A stretch of 64,000 nt of DNA from Bradyrhizobium sp. AZCC 2176 (GCF_036924645.1 NZ_JAZHRX010000001.1:620001-684000); one strand, 5' to 3'. Positions 33,809 to 43,997 are shown, counted from the stretch's first letter. A program made the numbers and translations. The notes: generated by a model not told the origin, from the letters alone.

Positions 33809-36680
33809 CTACGCCTGGCTCACCACCGTCTTGCCGAGTGCGGCTTGCGCCGCCGCGAGGCGGGCGATCGGCACGCGGTAGGGCGAGCACGACACGTAGT
33901 CGAGACCGATCTCGTGGCAGAACGCCACCGACGCGGGATCGCCACCATGCTCGCCGCAAATGCCGACCTTGAGACTGGGCCGGACCTTGCGGCCGCGGGT
34001 GACGCCGATCTTCACCAGTTCGCCGACGCCGTCGCGGTCGACCGAGATGAACGGATCGATTTCCAAAATCCCCTTGCTGACATAGGTGCCGAGGAAGCTT
34101 GCAGCGTCGTCGCGGCTGATGCCGTAGGTGGTCTGGGTCAGGTCGTTGGTGCCGAACGAGAAGAACTCCGCGGTCTGCGCCACGTCGCCGGCCATCAGGC
34201 ACGCGCGCGGAAGCTCGATCATCGTACCAACTTGATACGCGAGCTTCTTCCCGGTCTCCTTCATCACCGACTGCGCGGTGGCGTCGATCCGGGCTTTCAC
34301 CAGGTCGAACTCGGCCTTGGTCGCGATCAGCGGCACCATCACCTCGAGGCCGACGGCCTTGCCGGTGCGCTTCTCGGCTTCGACCGCCGCTTCAAAGATC
34401 GCGCGGGCCTGCATCTCGGCGATTTCAGGATAGGCGATCGCGAGCCGGCAGCCGCGGAAGCCGAGCATCGGATTGAACTCGGCAAGATCGCGGGCGCGAT
34501 CGGCGAGCCGGCGCGGATCGGTGTTCATCGCACGCGCGACTTCCTCGATCTCGGCCTGGGTGTGCGGCAGGAACTCGTGCAGCGGCGGATCGAGCAGGCG
34601 GATCGTGACGGGCAAGCCCTTCATGATCTCGAACAGTTCGACGAAATCAGCGCGCTGCATCGGCAGCAGCTTCGACAGTGCGGCACGGCGCGACTGCTCG
34701 TCTTCGGAAAGAATCATCTCGCGCACGGTGCGGATGCGGGTTTCCTCGAAGAACATGTGCTCGGTGCGGCACAGTCCGATGCCCTCACCGCCGAATTTGA
34801 TCGCGGTGCGCGCATCTTCCGGCGTGTCGGCGTTGACGCGGACGCCGAGCTTGCGAACCTGATCGGCCCAGCCCATCAGGGTGCCGAATTCGCCCGACAG
34901 TTTCGGTTCGATCATCGGCATCCGGCCGGCCAGCACCTGACCCAGCGAACCGTCGATGGTGATGACATCGCCTGTCTTGAAGGTGCGCGAGCCGATGCTC
35001 ATCGTGCCCCGGCCGTAGTCGACGCGGATCGCGCCGCAGCCGGAGACGCAGGGCTTACCCATGCCGCGCGCGACCACGGCGGCGTGCGAGGTCATGCCGC
35101 CGCGGGTGGTGAGAATGCCTTCAGCGGCGTGCATGCCGTGAATGTCTTCCGGGCTGGTTTCGATACGCACCAGGATGACGTTGCGGCCGTCGGCCTGCAG
35201 CTTGGCGGCTTCGTCGGACGAGAACACGATCTCGCCCGATGCGGCGCCGGGCGAGGCCGGCAGGCCGGTCGCGATCACGTCGCGCTTGGCGTTGGGATCG
35301 ATGGTCGGATGCAGCAATTGATCCAGCGACGCCGGATCGATCCGCATCACCGCATCCTTTTTCGAGATCAGCCCTTCATTGGCGAGCTCGACCGCGATGC
35401 GCAGCGCAGCTTTCGCCGTGCGCTTGCCGCCGCGGGTCTGCAGCATCCACAACTTGCCCTGCTCGACCGTGAACTCCATGTCCTGCATGTCGCGGTAGTG
35501 CTTTTCGAGCAGTGTGTAGAACCGCGTCAGTTCCTTGAACGCCTCCGGCATCGCGCTTTCCATCGACGGCTTGTCGGAGCCGGATTCCTGGCGCGCTTCC
35601 TCGGTAATGTCCTGCGGCGTGCGAATGCCCGCCACCACGTCCTCACCCTGCGCGTTGATCAGGAATTCGCCGTAGAGCTTGCTCTCGCCGGTGGAGGGAT
35701 TGCGCGTGAACGCGACACCGGTCGCGGACGTCTCGCCCATGTTGCCGAACACCATGGCCTGCACGTTGACGGCGGTGCCCCAGGATTCCGGGATGTCGTG
35801 CAGGCGGCGGTAGGTGACCGCACGCGCATTCATCCAGGATGAGAACACCGCGCCGATCGCGCCCCACAATTGCTCGTGCGGATCCTGCGGGAAATCCTTG
35901 CCGGTTTCGCGCGCCACCGCTTCCTTGTACTTGCCGACCAGTTCGACCCAGTCGTCGCCCGAGAGATCGGTATCGAGCGTATAGCCCTGGCCGTCCTTGA
36001 AAGTGTCGAGGATGTCCTCGAAGTGATGATGCTCGAAGCCGAGCACCACGTCCGAATACATCGTGATGAAGCGGCGATAGCTGTCATAAGCGAAGCGGCG
36101 ATCGCCGGAGAGTTCGGCGAGCGCTTCGACGGTCTTGTCGTTGAGGCCGAGGTTCAGCACGGTGTCCATCATGCCCGGCATCGAGGCGCGGCCGCCGGAG
36201 CGGACCGACACCAGAAGCGGATTCTTCGAGTCACCGAACGCCTTGCCGGTCAGCTTGCCGACGTGATCGAGCGCCTTCTCGACCTGCGTCTTCAGGGCGG
36301 CGGGATAGGATTTGTCGTGCGCATAGAAATAGGTGCAGACCGAGGTTGGAATGGTGAAGCCCGGAGGCACCGGCAGGCCGAGATTGGCCATCTCGGCGAG
36401 GTTGGCGCCCTTGCCGCCAAGCAGGTCGCGCAGGCCCGCTTTGCCCTCCGCCTTGCCGTCGCCGAACGTGTAGACCCACTTGCCGGATTTTACCGCCTCG
36501 CTGGCCGGGCTTGCCGACCACAGCCTTCTTGGCGGGCTTGGCCTTGGCGACCGGCTTGGCCGGCGCCTTGTTCAGCGCCTTGCGGGCGGCTGGAGCGGCA
36601 GCGGCCTTTCGGGCCGAAGATTTTGATTTCGCTGCAGATTTCGCTGCAGCCTTCTTGGACTTCGCGACGGCTTTGGCCAT
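33809..36680 (-). pseudogene. ppdK: Pyruvate, phosphate dikinase with a 5' frameshift
   Basis: PPDK interconverts pyruvate + ATP + Pi and PEP + AMP + PPi. The start is ATG at 36680 with an Ala/Lys-rich leader (AKAVAKSKKAAAKSAAKSKS, then on to VVGKP). Around 36505-36509, in a short CCCGG run, the frame shifts by one: the leader frame continues as nonsense while the true sequence (ASEAVKSGKWVYTFGDG, then GLRDLLGGKGANLAEM) continues in the other frame and is intact to the stop (catalytic His in GGMTSHAAVVARGMG, PEP site in GICGEHGGDP). The long frame alone could start only at MANLGLPVPPGF (36391) and would lack the first nucleotide-binding glycine loop. Could be a sequencing error or a real lesion. 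Confidence 0.85.
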
Positions 36681-36772
36681 GGATTCCAACTATCCGAAAA
36701 AGGGGAGAAAGATGCGCGCCTTACACCATTTTGAGGGGTTCCGCGCAAGCCGCGAAACCCCGCTTTCCTGCG

Positions 36773-36928
36773 CTAGAACCGAAACATCTTGAGCACGCCG
36801 AGACCGACCAGGCCGACGAAGATCAGGTAGATGGCGACGATGTAATTGAGCAGCCGCGGCATGATCAGGATAAAAATCCCCGCGAGAAGGGCAACGATCG
36901 CGGGAACGTGCGCAGCGGTGATGGTCAT
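36773..36928 (-). CDS. DUF3096 family small membrane protein
   Basis: 51 residues from the ATG at 36928 (GGAGATTT upstream); a much longer frame from 37186 is not supported. Two hydrophobic helices (AIVALLAGIFILIMP and IVAIYLIFVGLVGLGVL) joined by RLLNY, the standard DUF3096 form. Inner membrane; function unknown. It lies 92 bases upstream of the ppdK start on the same strand. Confidence 0.88.
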   Translation of the reverse strand: MTITAAHVPAIVALLAGIFILIMPRLLNYIVAIYLIFVGLVGLGVLKMFRF

Positions 36929-37163
36929 TGAAATCTCCGGCTGATGGGTGGGGAATCGAATCGAGGGCCGCAACTTAACCGCTGGCGCGGTTTCGGAATA
37001 GCAAGACGCCCACCACTTCAATGGGTTCCAGCCTCCGCAACAATTCCCCAGAAATGCCGCGAATGCGGCTGCGTTTTCGCCGGAACAATGCCGCACGGGA
37101 TGAATTGGCCCGCATAGTGTGTGCTGGCGAAAGCCGGCGCCTCTTCTCGCGAAGGAGTTGACT

Positions 37164-37523
37164 ATGCGGAACAGAGTACTTGCCATTGCAGCGATCGCCG
37201 GCGCGATGGCTGCCCCGATCGCAGCTCAGGCGCAAAGCACGATCACCACAGGCACCGGCGGCAGCACGGTCGTCATCGGCGAACATGAAGGCATCGCTGC
37301 CGACCAGCGCCCGGCCTTCCGCGAATACATCGCGCGTGAGCGCGTGCCGAACTACACGATTTCTGAGCGTGTGACGGTTGGCGCCGTGCTGCCGGAAACC
37401 GGCGTGACCTATTACGACGTGCCGCAATCGTTCGGCATGACGCCCTATCGCTACACCGTGGTGAACGGCCAGACGATATTGGTCGAACCGCGCTCGCGTC
37501 GCATCGTTCAGGTGGTCGATTGA
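37164..37523 (+). CDS. DUF1236 domain-containing exported protein
   Basis: 119 residues from the ATG at 37164 (GAAGGAG six bases upstream). A signal peptide ends near AAQAQ (about residue 24). The mature part has FREYIARERVPNYTISERVT and VLPETGVTYYDVPQSFGM, the DUF1236 signature, ending RRIVQVVD. Periplasmic; family function unknown, often several copies per genome in this group. A strong terminator follows. Confidence 0.9.
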   Translation: MRNRVLAIAAIAGAMAAPIAAQAQSTITTGTGGSTVVIGEHEGIAADQRPAFREYIARERVPNYTISERVTVGAVLPETGVTYYDVPQSFGMTPYRYTVVNGQTILVEPRSRRIVQVVD

Positions 37524-37592
37524 CCTCAGTAGCCTGAACGATTGGTCCGGGCGCCGCGCAAGCGGATGTGCGCGAGATACGACCGGACACGA

Positions 37593-37632
37593 AGCCCCGT
37601 CCGGCGTCCCCTCCGGGCGGGGTTTTCTTTTT
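37593..37632 (+). terminator. Rho-independent terminator of the DUF1236 gene
   Basis: GCCCCGTCCGG pairs with CCGGGCGGGGT (one G-T pair), loop of eight bases, followed by TTTTCTTTTT. It ends the DUF1236 transcript about 70 bases past the stop. Confidence 0.8.
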
Positions 37633-37659
37633 GCGCAATTCCTTCCCGGACACGGTGCC

Positions 37660-37757
37660 GTAGGGTGGGCAAAGGCGCTCTTCGCGCCGTGCCCACCATT
37701 CTCTATCGGTTTGCTTGCTGGAGCGTTGGTGGGCACGCTTCGCTTTGCCCACCCTAC
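37660..37757. repeat. Palindromic repeat, GTAGGGTGGGC family, copy 2
   Basis: Left arm GTAGGGTGGGCAAAGGCGC with GTGCCCACC, right arm GGTGGGCACGCTTCGCTTTG with CCCACCCTAC. Same family as 15853-15939 and 62847-62974. It separates the convergent DUF1236 and methyltransferase genes. Confidence 0.85.
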
Positions 37758-37760
37758 AAT

Positions 37761-38363
37761 TTATTCCCTGATTTCCAGTCCCGGCTTCTTCACCACGAGC
37801 CGGTGAATCTTCTTCCCCGATGAGGCGCTGACCACCTCTTCATCGAGCAACACCGTCGTCGTCTTCAATTCCGCCAGCACGACCGCCGGATCGAACGCCG
37901 CGTAAAGCCGTCCCTGCGCGTCGCGCTGATCGGCGCCCTCGGTGACGCGCCAGCTCAGATAGAGAATGCCGCTCGGCTTGACGATATCGAGCAGGCGGCG
38001 AACCGACGCCGCAATCTGCTTGCGGTCGAGATGCATGATCACGGTTTCGCACAGGACGTTGTCGAACGTGCCGACGCCGCGCAGTTCGGGCAATTCGGCG
38101 TGCGCGAACTTGAACGAGGGATATCGCCGGCGCGCCTCGTTGAGCAGGCCTTCCGAGGCATCGAAACCGACAGCCGAAAAACCGTTCGCGTGGAGCCAGG
38201 CGACCTCGCGGCCGCAGCCGCAGCCGATATCGGCCGAGGTGCCGCCGCGCACAAAAAACCGTTCGACGATTTCCTGCAGGTCGACGGGCGCCGGCTGACC
38301 GAGCCAGTCCTTAGCGAACGCCGCCGCACCCAGTTCGTAAGCGGCGAGCGTCTGACGGTCCAT
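37761..38363 (-). CDS. Class I SAM-dependent methyltransferase
   Basis: 200 residues. SAM-binding motif I is SADIGCGCGREVAWL (from residue 43), followed by motif II VGFDASEGLL and motif III/IV (FDNVLCETVIMHL). The subgroup resembles small-molecule methyltransferases of the Methyltransf_25 type; the acceptor is unknown. It starts immediately after glyS on the same strand, so it is probably cotranscribed with glyQS. Confidence 0.88.
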   Translation of the reverse strand: MDRQTLAAYELGAAAFAKDWLGQPAPVDLQEIVERFFVRGGTSADIGCGCGREVAWLHANGFSAVGFDASEGLLNEARRRYPSFKFAHAELPELRGVGTFDNVLCETVIMHLDRKQIAASVRRLLDIVKPSGILYLSWRVTEGADQRDAQGRLYAAFDPAVVLAELKTTTVLLDEEVVSASSGKKIHRLVVKKPGLEIRE

Positions 38364-38366
38364 GAT

Positions 38367-40466
38367 CTAGCCTTCGATCTTCGAAAAATCCGCAACTGCG
38401 CGGGTCGCCGCGCGGATCTCGTTCAGGAGCTTTAGTCGGTTCTCGCGCACCTTGGGTTCATCGTCATTGACCTTGACCTTGTCGAAGAAGGCATCGACCG
38501 CCGGACGCAGCTTTGCCATCGCGCTCATCGCGGTGGCGAAATCTTCCCTCTGCACCGCAGCTCCGGCCTCGCTCTTGACCTGATCGATCGCGCCGGCGAG
38601 CGCCTTTTCCTCAGGCAAACTGTAAAGCCCGGCATCCGGGGCGCCGTCAAACGTGCGCTTGTCCTTTTTCTCCTCGATCGCAAGGATGTTACTCGCACGC
38701 TTGGTCCCTGCAAGCAGGTTCTTGCCGTCGTCGGTGTCGAGGAACTTGCCGAGCGCCTCGACGCGGCGCACCACCAGGAGCAGATCGTCCTGGCCGCCGA
38801 GCGAAAACACGGCATCGACGAGATCGTGACGCGCGCCCTGATCGCGAAGCTGGACCTTCAGGCGGTCGGCGAAGAAAGTAAGCAGATCGCCCGGAAGTGT
38901 TTCGGCGTCGCTCTTTTCCCGGAAACCAGCCATGGCCGACTTCGCTATGTTCGTGATCGGCAGCCGGAGCGTATTGTCAACGATCAGCCTGATGACGCCC
39001 AGCGCAGCTCGGCGCAGCGCATAGGGATCCTTGCTGCCGGTCGGCTTTTCGTCGATCGCCCAGAAGCCAACCAGCGTGTCGATCTTGTCGGCCAGCGCGA
39101 CCGCCACGCTCACCGGATCGGTGGGAACGCGATCGGCGGGGCCTTGCGGCTTGTAATGCTCCTCGCTCGCGGCGGCGACCGAGGCATCCTCGCTCTGGGC
39201 CTGCGCATAATACTTGCCCATCAAGCCCTGCAGCTCGGGGAATTCACCGACAACTTCGGTTAGCAAATCCGCCTTTGCCAGATGAGCCGCTCGCTTTGCC
39301 TTTTCGACGTCGGCGCCGACCAGCGGCGCGATCTCGGCAGCCAACCGCTCGATCCGCTTGATCCGCGCCGCCTGCGTGCCAAGCTTCTCATGAAACACGA
39401 TCTGCTCGAACTTCGGCAGGCGCGCTTCGAGCTTCGTCTTCAGGTCGGTCTCGTAGAAGAATTTTGCATCGCTCAGCCGCGCGCGGATCACGCGCTCGTT
39501 GCCGCCGATGATGGTCTTGCCGCCATCGGTAGCCTCGATGTTGGCGGTCAGAATGAACTTGTTGGTCAGCTTGCCCGTCTTGGGATCGCTGACCACAAAG
39601 CATTTCTGGTTGTTGCGGATGGTAGCGCGGATCACTTCATCCGGGATCGACAGGAATTCCTGGTCGAACGACCCCATCAGCGCGACCGGCCACTCCACGA
39701 GGCCCGCCACTTCGTCCGCCAGCGCCTGGTCCTCGACCAGCTCAAAGCCCTGCGCGAATGCCAGCTCCTTCGCATCGGCGAGGATGATGTCCTTGCGCGC
39801 CTGTGCGTCGAGCACGACTTTTGCGGCCTTCAGCTTGGCTTCGTAGTCCTCAAAACGGCGTACGGAGATCGCAGTAGGCGCCATGAAGCGGTGACCGAAC
39901 GTGGTCTGCCCGGTCTCGATGCCGTCGACGGAAAACTTCACGACGTCGGGCTCTTCGGTTTCCGGCCCGAAGGTCGCGATGATCGAATGCAGCGGCCGCA
40001 CCCAGGAGAGCGAGCCTGATTTGACTGAGCGTTCGCCCCAGCGCATCGATTTCGGCCACGGGAAGGTTCTGATGATGACAGGCAGAATCTCGGCGAGCAC
40101 ATCGATCGTGGCGCGTCCCGGCTTTTCGATCAGCGCGATGTAGAAATCGCCCTTCTTCGGGTCGGTCTGGATCCTGGCGTCTTCGATCCGGGCGAGACCC
40201 GTGGCCTTCAGGAATCCCTGGATCGCGGCATCAGGCCCGCCAACGCGCGGGCCGCGGCGTTCTTCCTTCAGGTCGGATTGCCGCGCCGGAATGCCGTGCA
40301 CGGTGAGCGCCAGCCGCCGCGGCGTCGCGAACGCCTTGGCACCTTCGTAAACCAGCCCCTCGGCGACGAGCTTGTCGGTGACCATGCGGCGCAGATCGTC
40401 CGCCGCCTTCGCCTGCATGCGCGCGGGGATTTCCTCGGAAAAAAGCTCCAGCAGAAGATCAGGCAT
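38367..40466 (-). CDS. glyS: Glycyl-tRNA synthetase beta subunit
   Basis: About 699 residues from the ATG at 40466 ([18 protein letters not shown]), the standard glyS start; a longer frame from 40616 lies inside glyQ. Conserved blocks include [20 protein letters not shown]-like [13 protein letters not shown] and the HD-like region [20 protein letters not shown]. The beta subunit holds the HD and anticodon-binding parts of the bacterial alpha2-beta2 enzyme. Start and glyQ stop share a base (TGATG). Confidence 0.97.
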   Translation of the reverse strand: MPDLLLELFSEEIPARMQAKAADDLRRMVTDKLVAEGLVYEGAKAFATPRRLALTVHGIPARQSDLKEERRGPRVGGPDAAIQGFLKATGLARIEDARIQTDPKKGDFYIALIEKPGRATIDVLAEILPVIIRTFPWPKSMRWGERSVKSGSLSWVRPLHSIIATFGPETEEPDVVKFSVDGIETGQTTFGHRFMAPTAISVRRFEDYEAKLKAAKVVLDAQARKDIILADAKELAFAQGFELVEDQALADEVAGLVEWPVALMGSFDQEFLSIPDEVIRATIRNNQKCFVVSDPKTGKLTNKFILTANIEATDGGKTIIGGNERVIRARLSDAKFFYETDLKTKLEARLPKFEQIVFHEKLGTQAARIKRIERLAAEIAPLVGADVEKAKRAAHLAKADLLTEVVGEFPELQGLMGKYYAQAQSEDASVAAASEEHYKPQGPADRVPTDPVSVAVALADKIDTLVGFWAIDEKPTGSKDPYALRRAALGVIRLIVDNTLRLPITNIAKSAMAGFREKSDAETLPGDLLTFFADRLKVQLRDQGARHDLVDAVFSLGGQDDLLLVVRRVEALGKFLDTDDGKNLLAGTKRASNILAIEEKKDKRTFDGAPDAGLYSLPEEKALAGAIDQVKSEAGAAVQREDFATAMSAMAKLRPAVDAFFDKVKVNDDEPKVRENRLKLLNEIRAATRAVADFSKIEG

Positions 40467-41401
40467 CAGACCGCCCTGCCCGCTTCGGTGTGAACCCAGG
40501 CATCGCCGCAGGCTTTTGCCAGTTCGCGCACGCGCATGATGTAGCTCTGCCGCTCGGTCACCGAGATCACGCCGCGGGCATCGAGCAGGTTGAAGACGTG
40601 GCTCGCCTTGATGCACTGGTCATAGGCCGGCAGCGCCATCAGATGTTCTTTCTGGTTGCCGCCCTCGCGCCACCCGGCGGCGAGATACTTTTTGCAGGCG
40701 TCTTCCGCCATCTTGAATTGCTCGAACAGCATCGTGGTGTCGGCATATTCGAAATTGTGCCGGGAATATTCCTGCTCGGCCTGCAGGAAGACGTCGCCAT
40801 AGGTAACCTTGTCGGTGCCGTCGCGGCCGTTGAAGTTGAGATCGTAGACGCGGTCGACGCCCTGCACATACATCGCCAACCGCTCGAGCCCATAGGTGAG
40901 TTCGCCGGCAACCGGCGCGCATTCGACACCCGCGACCTGCTGGAAATAGGTGAACTGGCTGACTTCCATGCCGTCGCACCAGCACTCCCAACCCAGTCCC
41001 CAGGCGCCGAGCGTCGGGCTCTCCCAATCGTCCTCGACAAAGCGGATGTCGTGCAGGCTTGAATCGATACCGATGGCGGCCAGCGACTTCAGGTACAGGT
41101 CCTGAAGGTTCGGCGGCGACGGCTTCATGATCACCTGAAACTGATAATAGTGCTGCAGCCGGTTCGGGTTTTCGCCGTAGCGGCCGTCCTTCGGCCGCCG
41201 CGAGGGCTGCACATAGGCGGCGTTCCAGCGTTTCGGGCCGAGCGCACGCAGCGTCGTCGCTGGATGGAAGGTGCCCGCGCCCATTTCCATGTCGTAGGGC
41301 TGCAGGATCACGCAGCCCTGCTCCGCCCAAAACCGTTGCAGGGCAAGGATGAAGCCCTGGAACGAACGTTCCGGGCGCATGTGGGCAGGAAGTGCGTCCA
41401 T
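40466..41401 (-). CDS. glyQ: Glycyl-tRNA synthetase alpha subunit
   Basis: 311 residues, class II aminoacyl-tRNA synthetase catalytic subunit. Highly conserved: [40 protein letters not shown] (motif for glycyl-adenylate formation), [20 protein letters not shown] and [20 protein letters not shown]. Pairs with glyS, which overlaps its stop by one base. No upstream T-box or similar leader is visible; a perfect palindromic repeat lies 87 bases upstream. Confidence 0.98.
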   Translation of the reverse strand: MDALPAHMRPERSFQGFILALQRFWAEQGCVILQPYDMEMGAGTFHPATTLRALGPKRWNAAYVQPSRRPKDGRYGENPNRLQHYYQFQVIMKPSPPNLQDLYLKSLAAIGIDSSLHDIRFVEDDWESPTLGAWGLGWECWCDGMEVSQFTYFQQVAGVECAPVAGELTYGLERLAMYVQGVDRVYDLNFNGRDGTDKVTYGDVFLQAEQEYSRHNFEYADTTMLFEQFKMAEDACKKYLAAGWREGGNQKEHLMALPAYDQCIKASHVFNLLDARGVISVTERQSYIMRVRELAKACGDAWVHTEAGRAV

Positions 41402-41487
41402 CGGCAGAATCGGTCTCGCGAGGGGGGTTTAAGAGCGCGGGACCGTATCGACGCGGAAGCGGGGAATCAAGGCGATGGGTGATTGGA

Positions 41488-41521
41488 GTCATTCCGGGCT
41501 GGTGCGCCAGCCCGGAATGAC
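41488..41521. repeat. Perfect 15-bp palindrome, GTCATTCCGGGCTGG type
   Basis: GTCATTCCGGGCTGG at 41488-41502 and its exact complement at 41507-41521, with a four-base TGCG loop. No T-tract. I know this form as a dispersed repeat in Bradyrhizobium-type genomes; it is the only copy in the window. Confidence 0.75.
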
Positions 41522-41526
41522 GAAAG

Positions 41527-41739
41527 TCAGCCCGGCCGATAAGCGCCGGTGACGGGGTCGCGGCGCAGCGTTGGAATATCGGCAGTCTGGGCGGCCTCGG
41601 CGACGCGTGCCAGGCGCGCCTCTTCCAGTTCCCTGTTGATGCGGACGGCGGTCTTGTAGGCCCATCGGACCACGGCAAGCCCACCCAGGGCACCCGCGAA
41701 TGCGACTAGCGGCGGCATCGGTCGATCCTTGTCGTTCAC
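41527..41739 (-). CDS. Small hypothetical membrane-associated protein
   Basis: 70 residues from a GTG start (an ATG at 41718 is possible). A hydrophobic helix (PPLVAFAGALGGLAVVRWAY) is followed by a charged amphipathic segment (INRELEEARLARVAEAAQ) and a tail DPVTGAYRPG. The tail DPVTGAYRPG is a recurring ending of small proteins of this type in related genomes. Function unknown. Confidence 0.7.
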   Translation of the reverse strand: MNDKDRPMPPLVAFAGALGGLAVVRWAYKTAVRINRELEEARLARVAEAAQTADIPTLRRDPVTGAYRPG

Positions 41740-41838
41740 GTGTCAGCCCCCAATAGGTGCATTGTCGCCCAAGCCGGCCCGCACCGCAATTCCGCTTTTG
41801 GGACTAAATGGCGCGGCTCGTTGACCTCCAGTTGATTT

Positions 41839-42750
41839 CTAGAACCCGAATTTAGCCCAAATTGCCCGGGTCTCGAGTGCCGAAATCAGTTCGTCCGGCA
41901 ATCCCCCAATACCGTCCAAGGAGGCCAGCGAGCCCGCCCCCGGCGATCTCCGGCCCAACAGCCCGGCCAGCATCCCGCTTGCGGGCGCAATGACAGGCGT
42001 CAGCACCTTCTCGCCATAGCGCTCGCGCAGCGTCGACCTGATATCACCGATCTTGTCCGCAAGGCCCAGCGACACGGACTTCTCGCCTGCCCAGTACTCG
42101 CCGGTGAACAGGACGTCCTCGGTTCCCTTAAGCCGCGCACCGCGGCTGCCTTTAACCAGTGCGATGAAGATGGCGTGGATCTCGCGCTGGAGCGCCTTCA
42201 GGCGCGCCACGTCATCAGGATCTTCAGGCAGGAACGGGTCGAGCATCGCCTTGTGTTCGCCTGCCGTATAAAGCCGCCGCTCGACGCCGATCCGCTTGAT
42301 CAGGTCCTGAAAACCGAAACTGCCGCCGACCACGCCGATCGAGCCGAGGATCGAGGACGGATCGCAGAAGATCTCGTCGCCGGCGCATGCGATCATGTAG
42401 CCGCCGGATGCCGCGACGTCCTCGACGAACACCAGCACCGGCAGCTTCTTTTCCGCGGCAAGCTGCCTGATCCGCAAGTAGATCTGCCGCGACTGCACCG
42501 GCGAGCCGCCGGGCGAATTGATCACCAGCGCCACCGCCTTGGCGTGTCTGGTGGCGAACGCGCGTTCGAGCGTCCTGGCGATGCCCGCCAGCGTCAGGCC
42601 CGGCCGCAACGGCGTCACCGCACCGATGACACCCGACAGGCGCACCACCGGAACGACAGGGACGTCGCGCCGGAATTTTGCCGGAATGAGTTGCTTCACC
42701 CTGTCAACGACGTTCAGCAATCCCGCGCGATCACTTATTTGTTCACTCAT
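41839..42750 (-). CDS. S49 family peptidase (SppA/SohB type)
   Basis: 303 residues. Serine-lysine dyad: nucleophile Ser115 in DVAASGGYMIA and Lys167 in GEHKAMLDPF, with the oxyanion loop VINSPGGSP near 77-83. The domain is the single-unit signal-peptide-peptidase fold, not the tandem form. No clear N-terminal transmembrane helix is visible, so it is either peripheral or cytosolic. Substrates are likely residual membrane peptides or misfolded proteins. Confidence 0.92.
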   Translation of the reverse strand: MSEQISDRAGLLNVVDRVKQLIPAKFRRDVPVVPVVRLSGVIGAVTPLRPGLTLAGIARTLERAFATRHAKAVALVINSPGGSPVQSRQIYLRIRQLAAEKKLPVLVFVEDVAASGGYMIACAGDEIFCDPSSILGSIGVVGGSFGFQDLIKRIGVERRLYTAGEHKAMLDPFLPEDPDDVARLKALQREIHAIFIALVKGSRGARLKGTEDVLFTGEYWAGEKSVSLGLADKIGDIRSTLRERYGEKVLTPVIAPASGMLAGLLGRRSPGAGSLASLDGIGGLPDELISALETRAIWAKFGF

Positions 42751-42875
42751 GCCGTTACCTCGAATTAACCATTTTTTATCGCACGACTGTCATTGCAAAG
42801 GCCGAAACGCCTTTTTGGCCGGAACGCCTTTTGCATTGCAGACGTTAAAGCTGCAATGGCGCAGCGGAGACTGAC

Positions 42876-42974
42876 ATGAAAATCTACCTGCTGATCATGC
42901 TCATCGGCAGCCTTCTGGCCGCGATCCACTTTACATCGGCGCCCAAACAACAGTCAGAGACGCTTCCGCAATAG
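42876..42974 (+). CDS. 32-residue single-pass membrane peptide
   Basis: ATG at 42876 to TAG at 42974 with GCGGAGA seven bases upstream. The helix MKIYLLIMLIGSLLAAIHFT is followed by a short polar tail (SAPKQQSETLPQ). The organisation (one helix, then polar tail) is that of a real micropeptide. A hairpin CATTGCAG/CTGCAATG lies in its leader (42836-42860). Comparable in size to the peptides at 4444 and 4756, but with no sequence similarity. Function unknown. Confidence 0.55.
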   Translation: MKIYLLIMLIGSLLAAIHFTSAPKQQSETLPQ

Positions 42975-43009
42975 CGTCCTGTTTGAGGAATTGAGCGTGC
43001 GAGCCACTT

Positions 43010-43777
43010 TTACGGGTTCGCCAGCGGCAAGCTCCCGTTCCCGGCCAGAATCTCCTGCACCCTTTTGTTTGGAACGCCTTGCTCGTCGTTGAGCATCAGG
43101 CCGGGAAGGATTTGCGTCGGCGCCCGCCCACCCTTGGCGGCACGAACCAGAATGCGGTTGGCAGGCCCCTGCGCGTCGCCATGGACCGGCAGCACCTGCA
43201 AGCTCCCGAAACCGTGATCGAGCGCCGAGAGCACCTCGGCAATTCCGTCGGCTCGCCAGATCAGCGTCAGCGCGCCCCTCGACTTGAGAATGCGCCGCGC
43301 CGCGTGAACCCATTTCGTGAGCGTCGTTGCGGTCGCCATATGCGCAATCCCGCGCGCCGTGTCCGGCGAGACGCGATGCCGCGCGGGATCGTTGAAGGGC
43401 GGATTCATCAGCACCGCATCGACGCTGTCGGGAGCTAGTCCGGCCGCGGCAAAGGCTGCGGCATCGGCTTCCACGTCGAGCACGACTACGTCGGCTTGAA
43501 TCGCATTGGCATCCGCATTGGCGCGCGCAAGTCTTGCCAGCACCGCATCGATCTCCACCAGGACGAGATCGATGCCGGTCACGCGCCTGGCCACCGCCAG
43601 CCCCGCGGCTCCGACGCCGGCGCCGAGATCGGCGATGCGCTCGCCCGAACGGGCTGAGGTCGCCGCCGCCAGCAGTACCGCATCGTGACCGACGCGATGT
43701 CCCGATTTCAGTTGCATCAAACGCAATTGCCCGCCGAGAAACGCATCCTCGGTGAGTTCGAGAACGGGGTCAGTCAT
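43010..43777 (-). CDS. SAM-dependent methyltransferase, tRNA1(Val) (m6A37) methyltransferase-like
   Basis: 255 residues from the ATG at 43777; a longer frame reaches 43846. SAM-binding motif DLGAGVGAAGL at 50-60 and the catalytic NPPF at 125-128, the motif of adenine-N6 methyltransferases such as TrmN6/YfiC. The segment LKSGHRVGHDAVLLAAA near 24-40 is typical of the TrmN6 subgroup. Its start overlaps the stop of the DUF2007 gene, so the two are translated together. Confidence 0.88.
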   Translation of the reverse strand: MTDPVLELTEDAFLGGQLRLMQLKSGHRVGHDAVLLAAATSARSGERIADLGAGVGAAGLAVARRVTGIDLVLVEIDAVLARLARANADANAIQADVVVLDVEADAAAFAAAGLAPDSVDAVLMNPPFNDPARHRVSPDTARGIAHMATATTLTKWVHAARRILKSRGALTLIWRADGIAEVLSALDHGFGSLQVLPVHGDAQGPANRILVRAAKGGRAPTQILPGLMLNDEQGVPNKRVQEILAGNGSLPLANP

Positions 43778-43997
43778 CGGGGCGCAATTCATGGGCCAGG
43801 CCCGCCTCGGATAGCAACTGGCGGGCTGCGCGATTGTCGTCCTCATGAACCAGGATTCGCCGCGGCAGGATACCGAGCGATCCCTCGATGACGCTCATGT
43901 TCTGGTCCAGCACCAGATGATGGATATTGGCGCCGTCGAGCAGTGCGCCGACTGCGGAAACCAGCACGATATCGTTGGTCCTGACCAATTCCCGCAA
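43770..43997 (-). CDS. DUF2007 family protein
   Basis: 75 residues from a TTG at 43997. That start gives MRELVRTND, the usual beginning of the family, and places AAGGAG eight bases upstream; the GTG at 44006 would overlap its own ribosome site. DUF2007 (putative signal-transducing protein) signature: LLDGANIHHLVLDQNMSVIE and LGILPRRILV. Overlaps the methyltransferase start by eight bases. Divergent from ispB across about 130 bases. Confidence 0.85.
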   Translation of the reverse strand: MRELVRTNDIVLVSAVGALLDGANIHHLVLDQNMSVIEGSLGILPRRILVHEDDNRAARQLLSEAGLAHELRPDD

